In this document: in pieces, positions 37,361 to 45,738 of the stretch
Position numbering within the stretch: position 1 is the first letter of the stretch
How the letters are laid out: the number at the start of each line of letters is the position of its first letter
DNA from: Mesorhizobium_K sp040049215
Lineage (GTDB): Bacteria; Pseudomonadota; Alphaproteobacteria; Rhizobiales; Rhizobiaceae
Assembly (NCBI RefSeq): GCF_040049215.1
Contig: NZ_JBDZDN010000001.1
Location: forward strand, 434,001-498,000
Direction: 5' to 3'
Length of the DNA: 64,000 nt
Position numbers and translations under genes: made by a program
The notes under the pieces: generated by a model
The model's database searches: none
Seen by the model: only the letters and a program-made list of their open reading frames with translations
What the model was told of the DNA's origin: nothing

Positions 37361-37744
37361 TCAGGCGGGCTTGAAAACCGGAATTGTCAGTCCGTCTTCC
37401 CTTTGCTCGAATGCGACCCGCACCGGCTGGCCCACAGCCAGGGCATCGAGATCGCAGTCGACGATATTCGTGAACATCGTGACTCCCTCTTCGAGAGTGA
37501 CGTAGGCGATCGCAACCGGAGGCGAAGCCCGGCGCATGACCGTCCAGGAGTAGATCGTCCCCTGGCCGGAGGCCTCCATCCATTCGGTTTCGAGCGAACG
37601 GCAATGCGGACACTGCGTCCGCGGATAGAAATGTGGCCTGCCGCAGGCCGTGCACTTCTTGACGAGCAGCCTGCCATCGCGGGCGGCGTCCCAGTAGGCC
37701 TTGGTCTCGGCGTTGACGGCGGCATGTTCGACAGGGGCGTTCAT
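37361..37744 (-). CDS. DUF35 OB-fold/zinc-ribbon acyl-CoA-associated protein
   Basis: 127 residues from the ATG at 37744. N-terminal zinc ribbon CTACGRPHFYPRTQCPHC and C-terminal OB-fold (SWTVMRRASPPVAIAYVTLE). DUF35 proteins partner thiolase-like proteins such as the steroid aldolase Ltp2, and bind CoA esters. It follows the thiolase-like gene with 2 bases between, so they surely form a complex. Confidence 0.88.
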   Translation of the reverse strand: MNAPVEHAAVNAETKAYWDAARDGRLLVKKCTACGRPHFYPRTQCPHCRSLETEWMEASGQGTIYSWTVMRRASPPVAIAYVTLEEGVTMFTNIVDCDLDALAVGQPVRVAFEQREDGLTIPVFKPA

Positions 37745-37746
37745 GG

Positions 37747-38907
37747 TCAAAGCCTCTCCATGATGACTGTTGAAGCGGCGTGCCGCGTGCCGAGCCAGCC
37801 TCCGGTGGCGTTGGCGAGAGCCAGCGAACAATCCTTTACTTGAACGGCCGGGTGGGCTTCGCCGCGGAGCTGCCGCACGGCCTCGATGACCTTGGTCATG
37901 CCGCCGCGGTTGGCCGGATGGTTGTTGCAAAGACCTCCACCGTCGGTGTTTATCGGAAGCCTGCCAACACCCGAAATCAGGTTGCCATCGGCGACGAAGG
38001 CGCCACCCTTTCCCTTCTCGCAGAACCCCAGATCCTCGACCTGCTCCAACACGGTTATCGTGAAACTGTCGTAGAGGGAGGCATAGCGGATGTCGGTCGG
38101 GGCGACACCGGCCTGCGCGTAGGCGGCAGCGGCCGAAAGGCGTGTGGCCGAATAGGTCAGGTCTATCTGCCCGCCATCCTGGTGTTTCACGGCATCGCCG
38201 ACGCCGCGGATTCGCACCATCGGCCGCTTCAGCGACCGGGCAACTTCCGGGGACACCACGACGATGGCGCCACCGCCATCGCTCACCACGCAGCAGTCCA
38301 GGCGATGCAGGGGATCGGCGATCATCGGCGATGCGAGGACCTCCTCGACGGTCACGACGTTCTTGAGCATCGCATTGGGGTTGTGCTGCGCGTGATGCGA
38401 AGCCGCAACCTTGATCCAGGCTAGCTGCTCGCCCGTCGTGCCGTACTCGTACATGTGGCGGGTCGCGCACATGGCATAGGTGTTGATTACGGCGCGTCCG
38501 TAGGGGTGTTCGAACGGGACGTCCGGCAACGCCCAATCGGGTGCGGGGTCGGCGGCCGCTCCGCCGGTGCGCGGCCGTCCCGCCAGCGTGATGAGAGCAA
38601 CGCTGCACCGCCCCGCGGCGATCGCGTCGACCGCCTGGCCGACATGGGTGATGTAGGCTGAGCCTCCGGTATCGGTCGCGCCGATCACCTTGAGCCTGAG
38701 GCCGAGATATTCGACCAATGAGAGCGGATAGAGATTCGTGTTATCCCCGGCTACGAAATAACCGTCCACGTCATCAAGCGTGAGACCGGCGTCGGCAAGC
38801 GCCCCGGCAGCAACTTCGGCATGAAGCTGGGCGAGCGACTTGTCGGGCGCCTTGCGCGTTGGGTGCTCGAAAACACCGGCGACGAACGCTCGATCTCTGA
38901 AGGTCAT
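37747..38907 (-). CDS. thiolase-like protein with Ser in place of the nucleophilic Cys (Ltp2-like)
   Basis: 386 residues. Thiolase fold is evident: VDGYFVAGDN, DCCVVSDGGGAIVVV, YASLYDSFTITVLEQVEDLG, and the C-terminal NTDGGGLCNNHPANRGGM. At the usual Cys position the sequence reads TDTGGSAYITHVGQAV, so no nucleophilic Cys for Claisen chemistry. Together with DUF35 this is the signature of retro-aldolase pairs (Ltp2-DUF35). It would cleave a 3-hydroxyacyl-CoA side chain or shorten a branched acyl-CoA. Site 4 lies 19 bases upstream. Confidence 0.85.
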   Translation of the reverse strand: MTFRDRAFVAGVFEHPTRKAPDKSLAQLHAEVAAGALADAGLTLDDVDGYFVAGDNTNLYPLSLVEYLGLRLKVIGATDTGGSAYITHVGQAVDAIAAGRCSVALITLAGRPRTGGAAADPAPDWALPDVPFEHPYGRAVINTYAMCATRHMYEYGTTGEQLAWIKVAASHHAQHNPNAMLKNVVTVEEVLASPMIADPLHRLDCCVVSDGGGAIVVVSPEVARSLKRPMVRIRGVGDAVKHQDGGQIDLTYSATRLSAAAAYAQAGVAPTDIRYASLYDSFTITVLEQVEDLGFCEKGKGGAFVADGNLISGVGRLPINTDGGGLCNNHPANRGGMTKVIEAVRQLRGEAHPAVQVKDCSLALANATGGWLGTRHAASTVIMERL

Positions 38908-38925
38908 GGCCGATCCTGACGTTTG

Positions 38926-38942
38926 ACTAACGAACGCTTGTT
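38926..38942 (-). promoter_or_regulatory. candidate TetR operator, site 4
   Basis: ACTAACGAACGCTTGTT (plus strand) directly upstream of the thiolase-like gene; also about 60 bases after the tetR stop. Confidence 0.7.
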
Positions 38943-39003
38943 CGTATTTCAGTCGGTCCGGATCGTCAACTGCCTCTGTCGCCCGGCGCTCACGCCGTCG
39001 GTC

Positions 39004-39648
39004 TCAGGAACGACGGGCCTTCGGCTCAAGCATCGCGTGAATGAATTGCGTATATTGCTTGGCGATGTCGTCCGCGCTGCGCTGGCCACCTGGATTGAAC
39101 CAGTTGGCGACCGAGTTCAGCATGCCGAAGATCGCGAAGGACGCCATCTTCGGGTCGCTGCGTGCGAACACGCCTGTGGCCTGGCCCTCGCGAAGGATCT
39201 CTATCACGTAGTTCTCGTAGCGGTCGCGCAGGGCGACCATCTTGGCCCGGTTCTCGGGCGAGAGGTTGCGTAACTCCATGTTGCCGATAAAAACCTCCTC
39301 CTTGCGCGCGGTGTGGAAGGCGACGTGGTTCTGAATGAAGGCGTCGAGACGGGCCTGCGGCCCGTTCACCGGCGCCACCTTCTCCTCGAAGCTGCGCACG
39401 AGGTCGCTCATGATCTCGTAGAGGATTTCGAACAGCAGTTCCTGCTTGTTCTCGATGTGATTGTAGAGCGATCCAGCCTGGATGCCGATGCGGTCGGCGA
39501 GTTTGCGCAGCGTGACCGCGTGGTAGCCGAATTCGGAGAACATCGAGATCGCGGCGTCGCGGATCGCCTTCTGGGTGGAATCGCGCCGCTGACCCTGTCG
39601 TCCCGGCGTGGGCCGATCGGCGGCGTTCGCGGAGGGCATTTCGTCCAT
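39004..39648 (-). CDS. TetR-family transcriptional regulator
   Basis: 214 residues. N-terminal helix-turn-helix: AIRDAAISMFSEFGYHAVTL, KLADRIGIQAGSLYNHIENKQEL. The C-terminal ligand domain is typical of acyl-CoA-sensing members (FadR/KstR2-like). Its own promoter region carries site 5, so it probably autoregulates and governs the five-site regulon. It may sense an acyl-CoA intermediate. Confidence 0.9.
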   Translation of the reverse strand: MDEMPSANAADRPTPGRQGQRRDSTQKAIRDAAISMFSEFGYHAVTLRKLADRIGIQAGSLYNHIENKQELLFEILYEIMSDLVRSFEEKVAPVNGPQARLDAFIQNHVAFHTARKEEVFIGNMELRNLSPENRAKMVALRDRYENYVIEILREGQATGVFARSDPKMASFAIFGMLNSVANWFNPGGQRSADDIAKQYTQFIHAMLEPKARRS

Positions 39649-39719
39649 GACTTACCTCCAATGCGGGCGGGGGGCGTGCAGATCGGCAGACCCAATCCCG
39701 TGGTCCCCTCTGGCCGTAC

Positions 39720-39736
39720 TTTAACAAACGATTGTT
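39720..39736 (+). promoter_or_regulatory. candidate TetR operator, site 5
   Basis: TTTAACAAACGATTGTT between the divergent tetR and GST genes; the most diverged copy at its left end. Confidence 0.7.
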
Positions 39737-39774
39737 TGCAATAAGCCTATGCGACAGCAAGCGAGGAACAAGCC

Positions 39775-40512
39775 ATGACCGACCCTACGTTCGATCTCTA
39801 TGCTTCACCCACGCCGAACGCTCTCAAGATTCTGATCGCGCTCGAAGAAGGAGGTCTTGCCTACAGGATAAAGCCGGTCGACATATGGAAAGGGCAACAG
39901 TTCGAAGACTGGTTCATCGCGCTCAATCCGAACTCGAAGGTTCCGGTCCTTGTCGATCCCGCCGGGCCGGACGGAATGCAACACAACGTATTCGAATCCT
40001 GTGCAATCCTCCTCTATCTCGCAGAAAAGACTGGAAAGGGACTGTCTCGCGAAGGAGCGGCGCGCTCGCTGGTGGTACAGTGGCTGTTCTTCCAGGCCGC
40101 CAACCTGGGGCCGATGGCAGGGCAACTTAACCACTTCGCATTGTACGCGCCCCAGGGCGAGGACTACGCGCGCAGTCGCTACATCACCGAAGTACGCCGC
40201 ATCTACGGCGTCATCGACCGGACCCTTGGCCACACTTCGTTTGTCGGCTCCGACGATTTTTCGATCGCCGATATGGCGATCTATCCGTGGATCGCGAACC
40301 TGAAGCACAGAAACGGCGAGGCGTTTCCGTTTCTGAGCCTCGGGTCCGATGAGTTCCAAAGCCTCGCCGAATGGTTCTCGCGCTGTTCGGAGCGGCCTTC
40401 CGTGAAACGCGCCCAGTCGGCCTTCGCCGGGATCCGCTCCACGCTCGCATCGGCCACGCCGGAGGAACGCGACCGCGTCTTCGGACGAGGGGCCTTCTCA
40501 CGGGCGACCTGA
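39775..40512 (+). CDS. glutathione S-transferase (YfcG/GstB-like)
   Basis: 245 residues. Thioredoxin-like N-terminal domain: FDLYASPTPNALKILIALEE, NPNSKVPVLVDP, ESCAILLYLAEKTGK; an all-helical C-terminal half with DDFSIADMAIYPWIAN. It lies under the divergent operator with tetR. It may protect against an electrophilic intermediate or catalyse an isomerisation. Confidence 0.87.
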   Translation: MTDPTFDLYASPTPNALKILIALEEGGLAYRIKPVDIWKGQQFEDWFIALNPNSKVPVLVDPAGPDGMQHNVFESCAILLYLAEKTGKGLSREGAARSLVVQWLFFQAANLGPMAGQLNHFALYAPQGEDYARSRYITEVRRIYGVIDRTLGHTSFVGSDDFSIADMAIYPWIANLKHRNGEAFPFLSLGSDEFQSLAEWFSRCSERPSVKRAQSAFAGIRSTLASATPEERDRVFGRGAFSRAT

Positions 40513-40515
40513 AGC

Positions 40516-41265
40516 TCAGCGCAGCAGATAGCCGCCGTCGAGCACGAGCGTGTGGCCGGTCACGAAGCTCGAAGCGCTGCCGGCCAGCCAGAGCACCGCC
40601 TCGGCAACCTCCCGCGGGCGGCCGAGCCTGCCGATGGGATAGGCCGGCGTGTAGCGGTCGCGCATTGCCTTTTCGTTTCCGGCGAGCGCGACATTCATCG
40701 GTGTTTCGATCGTGCCTGGCGCCACGGCATTGACCCGCACGCCGCGTGGCGCCGCCTCGAAGGCGGCCGCCTTCGTCAGTCCAATCACCGCATGTTTGGA
40801 GGCCGTATAATGGGCCGCTCCCGGCCCCGTCGAGAATCCCATGATGGAGGCCATGTTCACGATCGTCCCCCGTTGCGCCTCGTACATCGCCTTCAACGCC
40901 TCGCGCTGGCATAGAAACGCTCCGGCGACGTTCAGGTCCATCACGCGGCGGAACTCGACGCTGCTCATCCGATGCGCCTCGTCGGTGCCGCCGCGAATGC
41001 CGGCGTTGTTGAAGAGGTGATCGATTCTCCCCCAGCGGCCCAGAACCGTATCGAAGGCCTCGACGACCTGTTCCTCAACCGTGACGTCGACACGCAGGGC
41101 GATCGCCTCGGTGTCGCGGATCCTGGCCGCCGTTTCCAGCGCCGCATCGTGGTCGATGTCGATCACCGCGACGCGTGCCCCAGCCCTGGCGAAAGCAATC
41201 GCGGCGGCCCGGCCGATGCCTGATCCCGCCCCCGTCACGATGGCGACGGCCTCCTTCTCGATCAC
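40516..41265 (-). CDS. short-chain dehydrogenase/reductase
   Basis: 249 residues, classical SDR. AIVTGAGSGIGRAAAIAFAR, NNAGIRGG, catalytic HYTASKHAVIGLTK and PYPIGRLGRP-type C-terminus. NAD(H)-type Asp after the second strand (AVIDID). Convergent with the GST gene (3-base gap) and divergent from iclR; substrate unknown. Confidence 0.87.
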   Translation of the reverse strand: MIEKEAVAIVTGAGSGIGRAAAIAFARAGARVAVIDIDHDAALETAARIRDTEAIALRVDVTVEEQVVEAFDTVLGRWGRIDHLFNNAGIRGGTDEAHRMSSVEFRRVMDLNVAGAFLCQREALKAMYEAQRGTIVNMASIMGFSTGPGAAHYTASKHAVIGLTKAAAFEAAPRGVRVNAVAPGTIETPMNVALAGNEKAMRDRYTPAYPIGRLGRPREVAEAVLWLAGSASSFVTGHTLVLDGGYLLR

Positions 41266-41351
41266 GGCGCAAATCCTCCCCCGTATTGCACTTTGCCGGT
41301 CGGCGATGCAGAAGCTAGCCCACCAGTCCGGACATCACTTGCGATCCTCGC

Positions 41352-42188
41352 GTGACCCTCGAAACGCCAAGCCAGCATTCTGGCCGAACGCCAAAACCCG
41401 GCACGAAGTCGAGCCGGCTGCTTGCCGTCCTCGACCTCTTTTCGGTCGAGGCACCGGTCTGGACGGTGGAGACGATGGCCGGACCTTTGGGCGTGGCGCC
41501 GGCGACGGCCTACCGGTACGTACGCGACCTCTGCGAGGCCGGCCTCCTGATACAGGCTGCGGGCGGCGGCTACGCGCTCGGTCCCCGCTTCATCGAAATC
41601 GATCGCCAGATACGCATTGCCGACCCCCTCCTCAAGATCGGACCGAGGATCATGGAATCGCTGCGTGACCGGCAGGTCGGCGCCCAGCTTCTCTGTTCCT
41701 TCTACGGGACGCGCGTTCTGTGCATCCATCAGGACCGCAGCGACGACCGGATTTCCATGAGCATGGAGCGAGGGCGGCCCTTCCCGCTGTTCCTTGGCGC
41801 GCCGTCGCGCATCATCCTCGCCAATCTGCCGAGCTATCACCTCAAGTCTCTTTTCCTCAGCCACAGCCGCGAAATCGAGCGCGCGGGGCTGGGCGCCGGT
41901 TGGCACGAATTCAAGGAGCGCCTCAAGTCGATCCGCAAGCGCGGCATCTATGTCGGCAGCGAGATCGATGCGGAACTGGTCGGCGTCGCAGCGCCGATCT
42001 TCCGGGCGCCCGCAACGGTGGTCGCGAGTCTCTGCATGGTGCGGCTGCGGGCGGAGGCGACCGGCGACGTTCTCACCGTTCTGGAGGCGAAGGCCCGTCT
42101 GGGGGCCGAGGCGATCAGCACGAAATTGCAGGCCAGCGGGACGCCGGTCACGGCGCCGAGCTACGCCTCGGCGCGTCAGCCGCGCTGA
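41352..42188 (+). CDS. IclR-family transcriptional regulator
   Basis: 278 residues from a GTG. N-terminal winged helix (SSRLLAVLDLFSVEAPVWTV, ATAYRYVRDLCEAG) followed by the effector-binding domain (FYGTRVLCIHQDR, PLFLGAPSRIILANLP, SIRKRGIYVG). It likely controls the SDR gene or the 42.2-45.2 kb genes; a palindrome at 43441 is a candidate target. Confidence 0.9.
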   Translation: MTLETPSQHSGRTPKPGTKSSRLLAVLDLFSVEAPVWTVETMAGPLGVAPATAYRYVRDLCEAGLLIQAAGGGYALGPRFIEIDRQIRIADPLLKIGPRIMESLRDRQVGAQLLCSFYGTRVLCIHQDRSDDRISMSMERGRPFPLFLGAPSRIILANLPSYHLKSLFLSHSREIERAGLGAGWHEFKERLKSIRKRGIYVGSEIDAELVGVAAPIFRAPATVVASLCMVRLRAEATGDVLTVLEAKARLGAEAISTKLQASGTPVTAPSYASARQPR

Positions 42189-42199
42189 CTGCGCCGCAC

Positions 42200-42514
42200 T
42201 CACCGCAGCGGCGAGAAAGCGGTCGGCACGAGAATACGGTTCTCCATCCCGACGATCATCGGCGTGCAGACGCGCAGGTACTCCTGCCACGCCGCGAGCC
42301 CGGCCAGTTCCGCGCGCCGGCGCTCCCGGTCCGTCAGGCTTTCGTAGCCCCAGAGATGCACCAGTCGGCTGAGCGGGCCGATCTCGGTGGTAAAGTAGCC
42401 GATCAGGTTGCCCAGGATTCGTTTCTGGAGTTCCAAGCCCAGTTCTTCATAGCGGGCCAGATAGTCCGGGAGCTTGCCGGCAGCAATCTGATAAGTTCGT
42501 TCCTCGACGATCAT
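42200..42514 (-). CDS. NIPSNAP-family protein
   Basis: 104 residues from MIVEERTYQIAAGKLPDYLA. The segment LIGYFTTEIGPLSRLVHLWG is typical of NIPSNAP ferredoxin-like proteins. Common in catabolic clusters as accessory proteins of unknown role. Ends 12 bases after iclR (convergent). Confidence 0.82.
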   Translation of the reverse strand: MIVEERTYQIAAGKLPDYLARYEELGLELQKRILGNLIGYFTTEIGPLSRLVHLWGYESLTDRERRRAELAGLAAWQEYLRVCTPMIVGMENRILVPTAFSPLR

Positions 42515-42532
42515 TCCCGTCTCCAAACCGGT

Positions 42533-43399
42533 TCAGTTGTCCACGAGCAGACGTGCCGCGTCGGTTGCGCGCATGCCGACCGTTACGCCCTTGGCGATGG
42601 CCAGCCGGTTGGCAGCGCTGACGATCCCGTCGAAATAAGTGCTATGGCCGTCACCCATCCTCGCCGTGAGCGCATCGACTGCCGCACCGGCAATGCCGGC
42701 TTGGGCGGCGGGATCGAGGGCGGTGATGCCGGAATCGTTCTTGCCGGTGCCTCCGTCCGAACAGATGAAGCCCCAGGGCGCCGAACCGACGATGTAGCCG
42801 ACCACGCTTCTGCCGGTGTGGCCCGCGGTGCAGAGAACGTTGCGGCCACGATCCTCGGCGCGTGCGAAGGCGATCGAGTCCGTGCAGACGATACTGCGGC
42901 CCGCCCCGTTGGTGTAGACGGCTTCACGCCTCTCCCTGTCGCCGAAACGGTCGGCGGCCTTCATTCCCTCGCTCTCCAGCAGCAGAACGGCGGCCTCCGC
43001 GACCCTCATTCCCGGACGCAGCCCCAGGCCTTCGGCCAACTCATTCACGCGACTGACAATTCCCTCCTCGTAGAGATCGCGGCCGTTGCCCATCTCCGCG
43101 GTCATCACGTCGGCAGCCGCAGCCGGGATGCCCAGTGCCTCGTAGAACCAGAGACCGGCTATTCCCGCTCCGTCCTTGCCGATCGCGCAATCGAGACCGA
43201 TTGCGCCGCGCGGACCTGAACGGGCAATCATGCGCGCGCAGAGCACGCCGGCATAGGAGGCGGCCACGATCACGTCGTTCGCAGCGCTTTCGGAACCATA
43301 GTGGTCGGGCACGAAGGTTGCGGAATCGAACGTCAGTATCCGCCCGGTCGAATCGTCCCTGACAATGCGGATAGCGTCTCCGAGTTTTGCACCTGCCAT
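42533..43399 (-). CDS. unrecognised protein with internal duplication
   Basis: 288 residues from the ATG at 43399; longer in-frame starts overlap the divergent gene. Not a family I know. Two halves share a pattern: MTAEMGNGRDLYEEGIVSRVNELA with GLRPGMRVAEAAVLLLES, and LTARMGDGHSTYFDGIVSAANRLA with GVTVGMRATDAARLLVDN. Each repeat is preceded by a Gly-rich strand region with AIGKDG or GGTGKNDSG. No signal peptide. The stop is 18 bases before the NIPSNAP start, so the two genes are an operon. Divergent from a KstD-like flavoprotein. Possibly a hydrolase or a substrate carrier; nothing firm. Confidence 0.65.
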   Translation of the reverse strand: MAGAKLGDAIRIVRDDSTGRILTFDSATFVPDHYGSESAANDVIVAASYAGVLCARMIARSGPRGAIGLDCAIGKDGAGIAGLWFYEALGIPAAAADVMTAEMGNGRDLYEEGIVSRVNELAEGLGLRPGMRVAEAAVLLLESEGMKAADRFGDRERREAVYTNGAGRSIVCTDSIAFARAEDRGRNVLCTAGHTGRSVVGYIVGSAPWGFICSDGGTGKNDSGITALDPAAQAGIAGAAVDALTARMGDGHSTYFDGIVSAANRLAIAKGVTVGMRATDAARLLVDN

Positions 43400-43440
43400 C
43401 GCGAACCTCCTGGAAATCGGCGTGATACGCTCATACAGCG

Positions 43441-43462
43441 ATATTGTGCTATTTTGCAATAT
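43441..43462. promoter_or_regulatory. palindrome in divergent promoter (candidate IclR site)
   Basis: ATATTG (43441-43446) and CAATAT (43457-43462) are inverted with a 10-base spacer. AT-rich in an otherwise GC-rich region, between the 42533 and 43496 genes. IclR binding is inference from neighbourhood. Confidence 0.45.
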
Positions 43463-43495
43463 ATGAGAATTAGCAAAGAAACTGGAGCGGCCGCA

Positions 43496-45196
43496 TTGGC
43501 TATCGATATCTCGGAAGTGTACGATGTCGTGGTGATCGGCTCGGGAGCCGGCGGCATGGCGACTGCGGTCACGGCGGCGGTTCGCGGGCTGAGCGCCATC
43601 GTTGTGGAGAAGGAGCCACTCATCGGCGGCACGACTGCCTATTCCGGAGGCTACCTCTGGGTGCCGGGCCATCCGAAAGACGGCGCCTCACCAGATCCCG
43701 AAGAGACCGAGAAGGCATACGCCTATATGCGCTATGAAGCCGGAAACGCATTCGACAGCGAGCGCACGACTGCCTTTCTCGCCCACGGCCGCGAAATGGT
43801 CGAGTTCTTCGAGGCCAATACGGAGGTCAGGTTCCTCGATGCGCCCGCCTTTTCGGACTACCACCCCGATGCGCCCGGCGCACGGTCCGGCGGCAGATCG
43901 ATCCTGACGGCGCCGATCGACGGTCGTATGCTCGGAGAGGATATCCGGCGCCTGCGGCCGCCGCTTTCCACCATCACCTTCGTCGGCATGATGTTCAATT
44001 CGAGCCAGGAGGTGAACCATTTCTTCAACGTCACGCGCTCGGCGAAATCCGCGTGGCACGTAATCAAGCGTCTCGGAGCGCATGGCCGCGACCTCCTGTT
44101 GCATGGCCGCGGCATGCGGCTGACCAGCGGCAACGCGCTTGCCGCCCGGCTTATGCTGAGCGCTCGCACGCTTGGCGTTCCAATCCTGACATCAGCGCCC
44201 GCGCGACGCCTGCTGCGGGAGGATGGCCGCGTCACCGGCGTGGAGATCTCCACGGCTTCGGGCGTGCGCGCCATCCGCGCGCGCCACTCGGTGGTGCTTG
44301 CATGTGGAGGGTTCCCCCAGGACGCTGCGCGGCGCAAGGCGCTGTTTCCGCACGCCCCGACCGGCATGGAACACTTGTCCCCCGCCCCGCCGGGCAACAC
44401 CGGGGATGGTCTTCGCCTCGGCGAAGAGGCCGGCGGAACGGTCGCGACCGAACTTCGCAACGCCGCAGCGTGGATTCCCGTCTCCCGCGTTCCCTCCGGC
44501 GCCGGGTACAAGGTGTTTCCGCACCTGATCGACCGCTACAAGCCCGGCGTCATCGCGGTTGGCCCGAACGGGCGGCGTTTCGTGAACGAGGCCAATTCCT
44601 ACCACGATTTCGGACAGGCGATGATTGCGGCGTCGCAAGGCCGTGAATGCGTGGCGTGGCTCGTCTGCGATCACCGGGCGTTGCGCAAATACGGTCTCGG
44701 CTTCGTCAAACCCTTTCCATTGCCGATCTTCCAGCATATCCGCTCCGGCTACCTGATCAGCGGTCGCACCCCTCGTGAGCTCGCCGAACACGCGGGCTTC
44801 GATCCAGCGGCCTTCGAGGTCCAGTTGGCGACCTTCAACACCGCCGCGCGGCGAGGCGTCGATCCGCAGTTCGGCAAGGGAGAAACGGCGTACAATCGTT
44901 TCTTGGGAGATGCGTCGCACAAGCCCAACCCTTGCGTTGCCGCCCTCGAGAAAGCTCCGTACTACGCGATCCGGCTCGCCCTCGGCGACCTCGGCACCTT
45001 CGCCGGCCTGCGCACGGATGCCGAAACCCGGGTCCTCGACGCTGCGGGCAGGCCGGTGCCGGGGCTCAACGCGGTGGGCAACGACGCCGCCAGTGTGATG
45101 GGCGGAGCCTATCCCGGCGGCGGCATCACGCTCGGACCTGCGCTCACCTTTGGCTACATCGCAGGAACCTGGCTCGCACAATCGCGAACGACCTAG
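43496..45196 (+). CDS. FAD-dependent oxidoreductase, 3-ketosteroid-dehydrogenase-like
   Basis: About 566 residues from a TTG at 43496, chosen because TGGAG lies 8 bases upstream; an ATG at 43463 is in frame but has no ribosome-binding site and abuts the palindrome. The dinucleotide fold is VVVIGSGAGGMATAVTAAVR, then GGTTAYSGGYLWVPGH, and the C-terminal ASVMGGAYPGGGITLGPALT is diagnostic of the KstD/FrdA-like flavoprotein family. It would introduce or remove a double bond in a cyclic ketone. No signal peptide, so cytoplasmic. Confidence 0.85.
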   Translation: MAIDISEVYDVVVIGSGAGGMATAVTAAVRGLSAIVVEKEPLIGGTTAYSGGYLWVPGHPKDGASPDPEETEKAYAYMRYEAGNAFDSERTTAFLAHGREMVEFFEANTEVRFLDAPAFSDYHPDAPGARSGGRSILTAPIDGRMLGEDIRRLRPPLSTITFVGMMFNSSQEVNHFFNVTRSAKSAWHVIKRLGAHGRDLLLHGRGMRLTSGNALAARLMLSARTLGVPILTSAPARRLLREDGRVTGVEISTASGVRAIRARHSVVLACGGFPQDAARRKALFPHAPTGMEHLSPAPPGNTGDGLRLGEEAGGTVATELRNAAAWIPVSRVPSGAGYKVFPHLIDRYKPGVIAVGPNGRRFVNEANSYHDFGQAMIAASQGRECVAWLVCDHRALRKYGLGFVKPFPLPIFQHIRSGYLISGRTPRELAEHAGFDPAAFEVQLATFNTAARRGVDPQFGKGETAYNRFLGDASHKPNPCVAALEKAPYYAIRLALGDLGTFAGLRTDAETRVLDAAGRPVPGLNAVGNDAASVMGGAYPGGGITLGPALTFGYIAGTWLAQSRTT

Positions 45197-45268
45197 AGCC
45201 CAGCCGCAACAGGCCATCCGGACAATGCGAGCACGGCGCATCGTACCGGCTACGGCCGGGATTGCGCA

Positions 45269-45637
45269 CTACATCATGCTGACGTGGGCAGCGGCGACGC
45301 GCCAGCCATGGGGCGTTCGCACCCAGGTCTGCATCTGGCGGCCGACCTGGTCCGGAAAATCCGGCCGGTGGAAAAGCGTCGAGGCGATGGCCATGTCGCG
45401 ACCATAGGTGGTGATCACGGTGCGCGAGAGCGTGCGGTCGAAGGGTTTCTGCGCGGCGCGGAAGCGCCGGACCTCGTCGATGCCGTACTGCACCTCGGCG
45501 ACGCCGTAGCGCACGGCCTTGTCCGAATGCAGGAACATCGCGTCCAGCGTTTCGGCGTCGTGTTCGAGCAGCGCCTTTTCGTAGGCTTCGAAGACCGCGG
45601 TGATTTCGGCCAGCGTCTCCGGATCGTCAATCAGCAT
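45269..45637 (-). CDS. AtzH/HpxZ-like protein (SnoaL fold)
   Basis: 122 residues from the ATG at 45637 (MLIDDPETLAEITAVFEAYE). The blocks KAVRYGVAEVQYGIDEVRRF, RTVITTYGRDMAI and VGRQMQTWVRTPHGWRV match the HpxZ family, to which AtzH (1,3-dicarboxyurea amidohydrolase of cyanuric-acid catabolism) belongs. It is last in a biuret/allophanate gene set, which supports a role in handling a carboxylated urea intermediate. Confidence 0.82.
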   Translation of the reverse strand: MLIDDPETLAEITAVFEAYEKALLEHDAETLDAMFLHSDKAVRYGVAEVQYGIDEVRRFRAAQKPFDRTLSRTVITTYGRDMAIASTLFHRPDFPDQVGRQMQTWVRTPHGWRVAAAHVSMM

Positions 45638-45738
45638 GCTCAGGTGCCAGACCTCATGTACCCGCTCATCGGGCAACCATACGGTCGCGCAGGCGCGCTA
45701 GAAAGGGGATCGTTTCAAACCGGTCCCAACGGCCCTGC

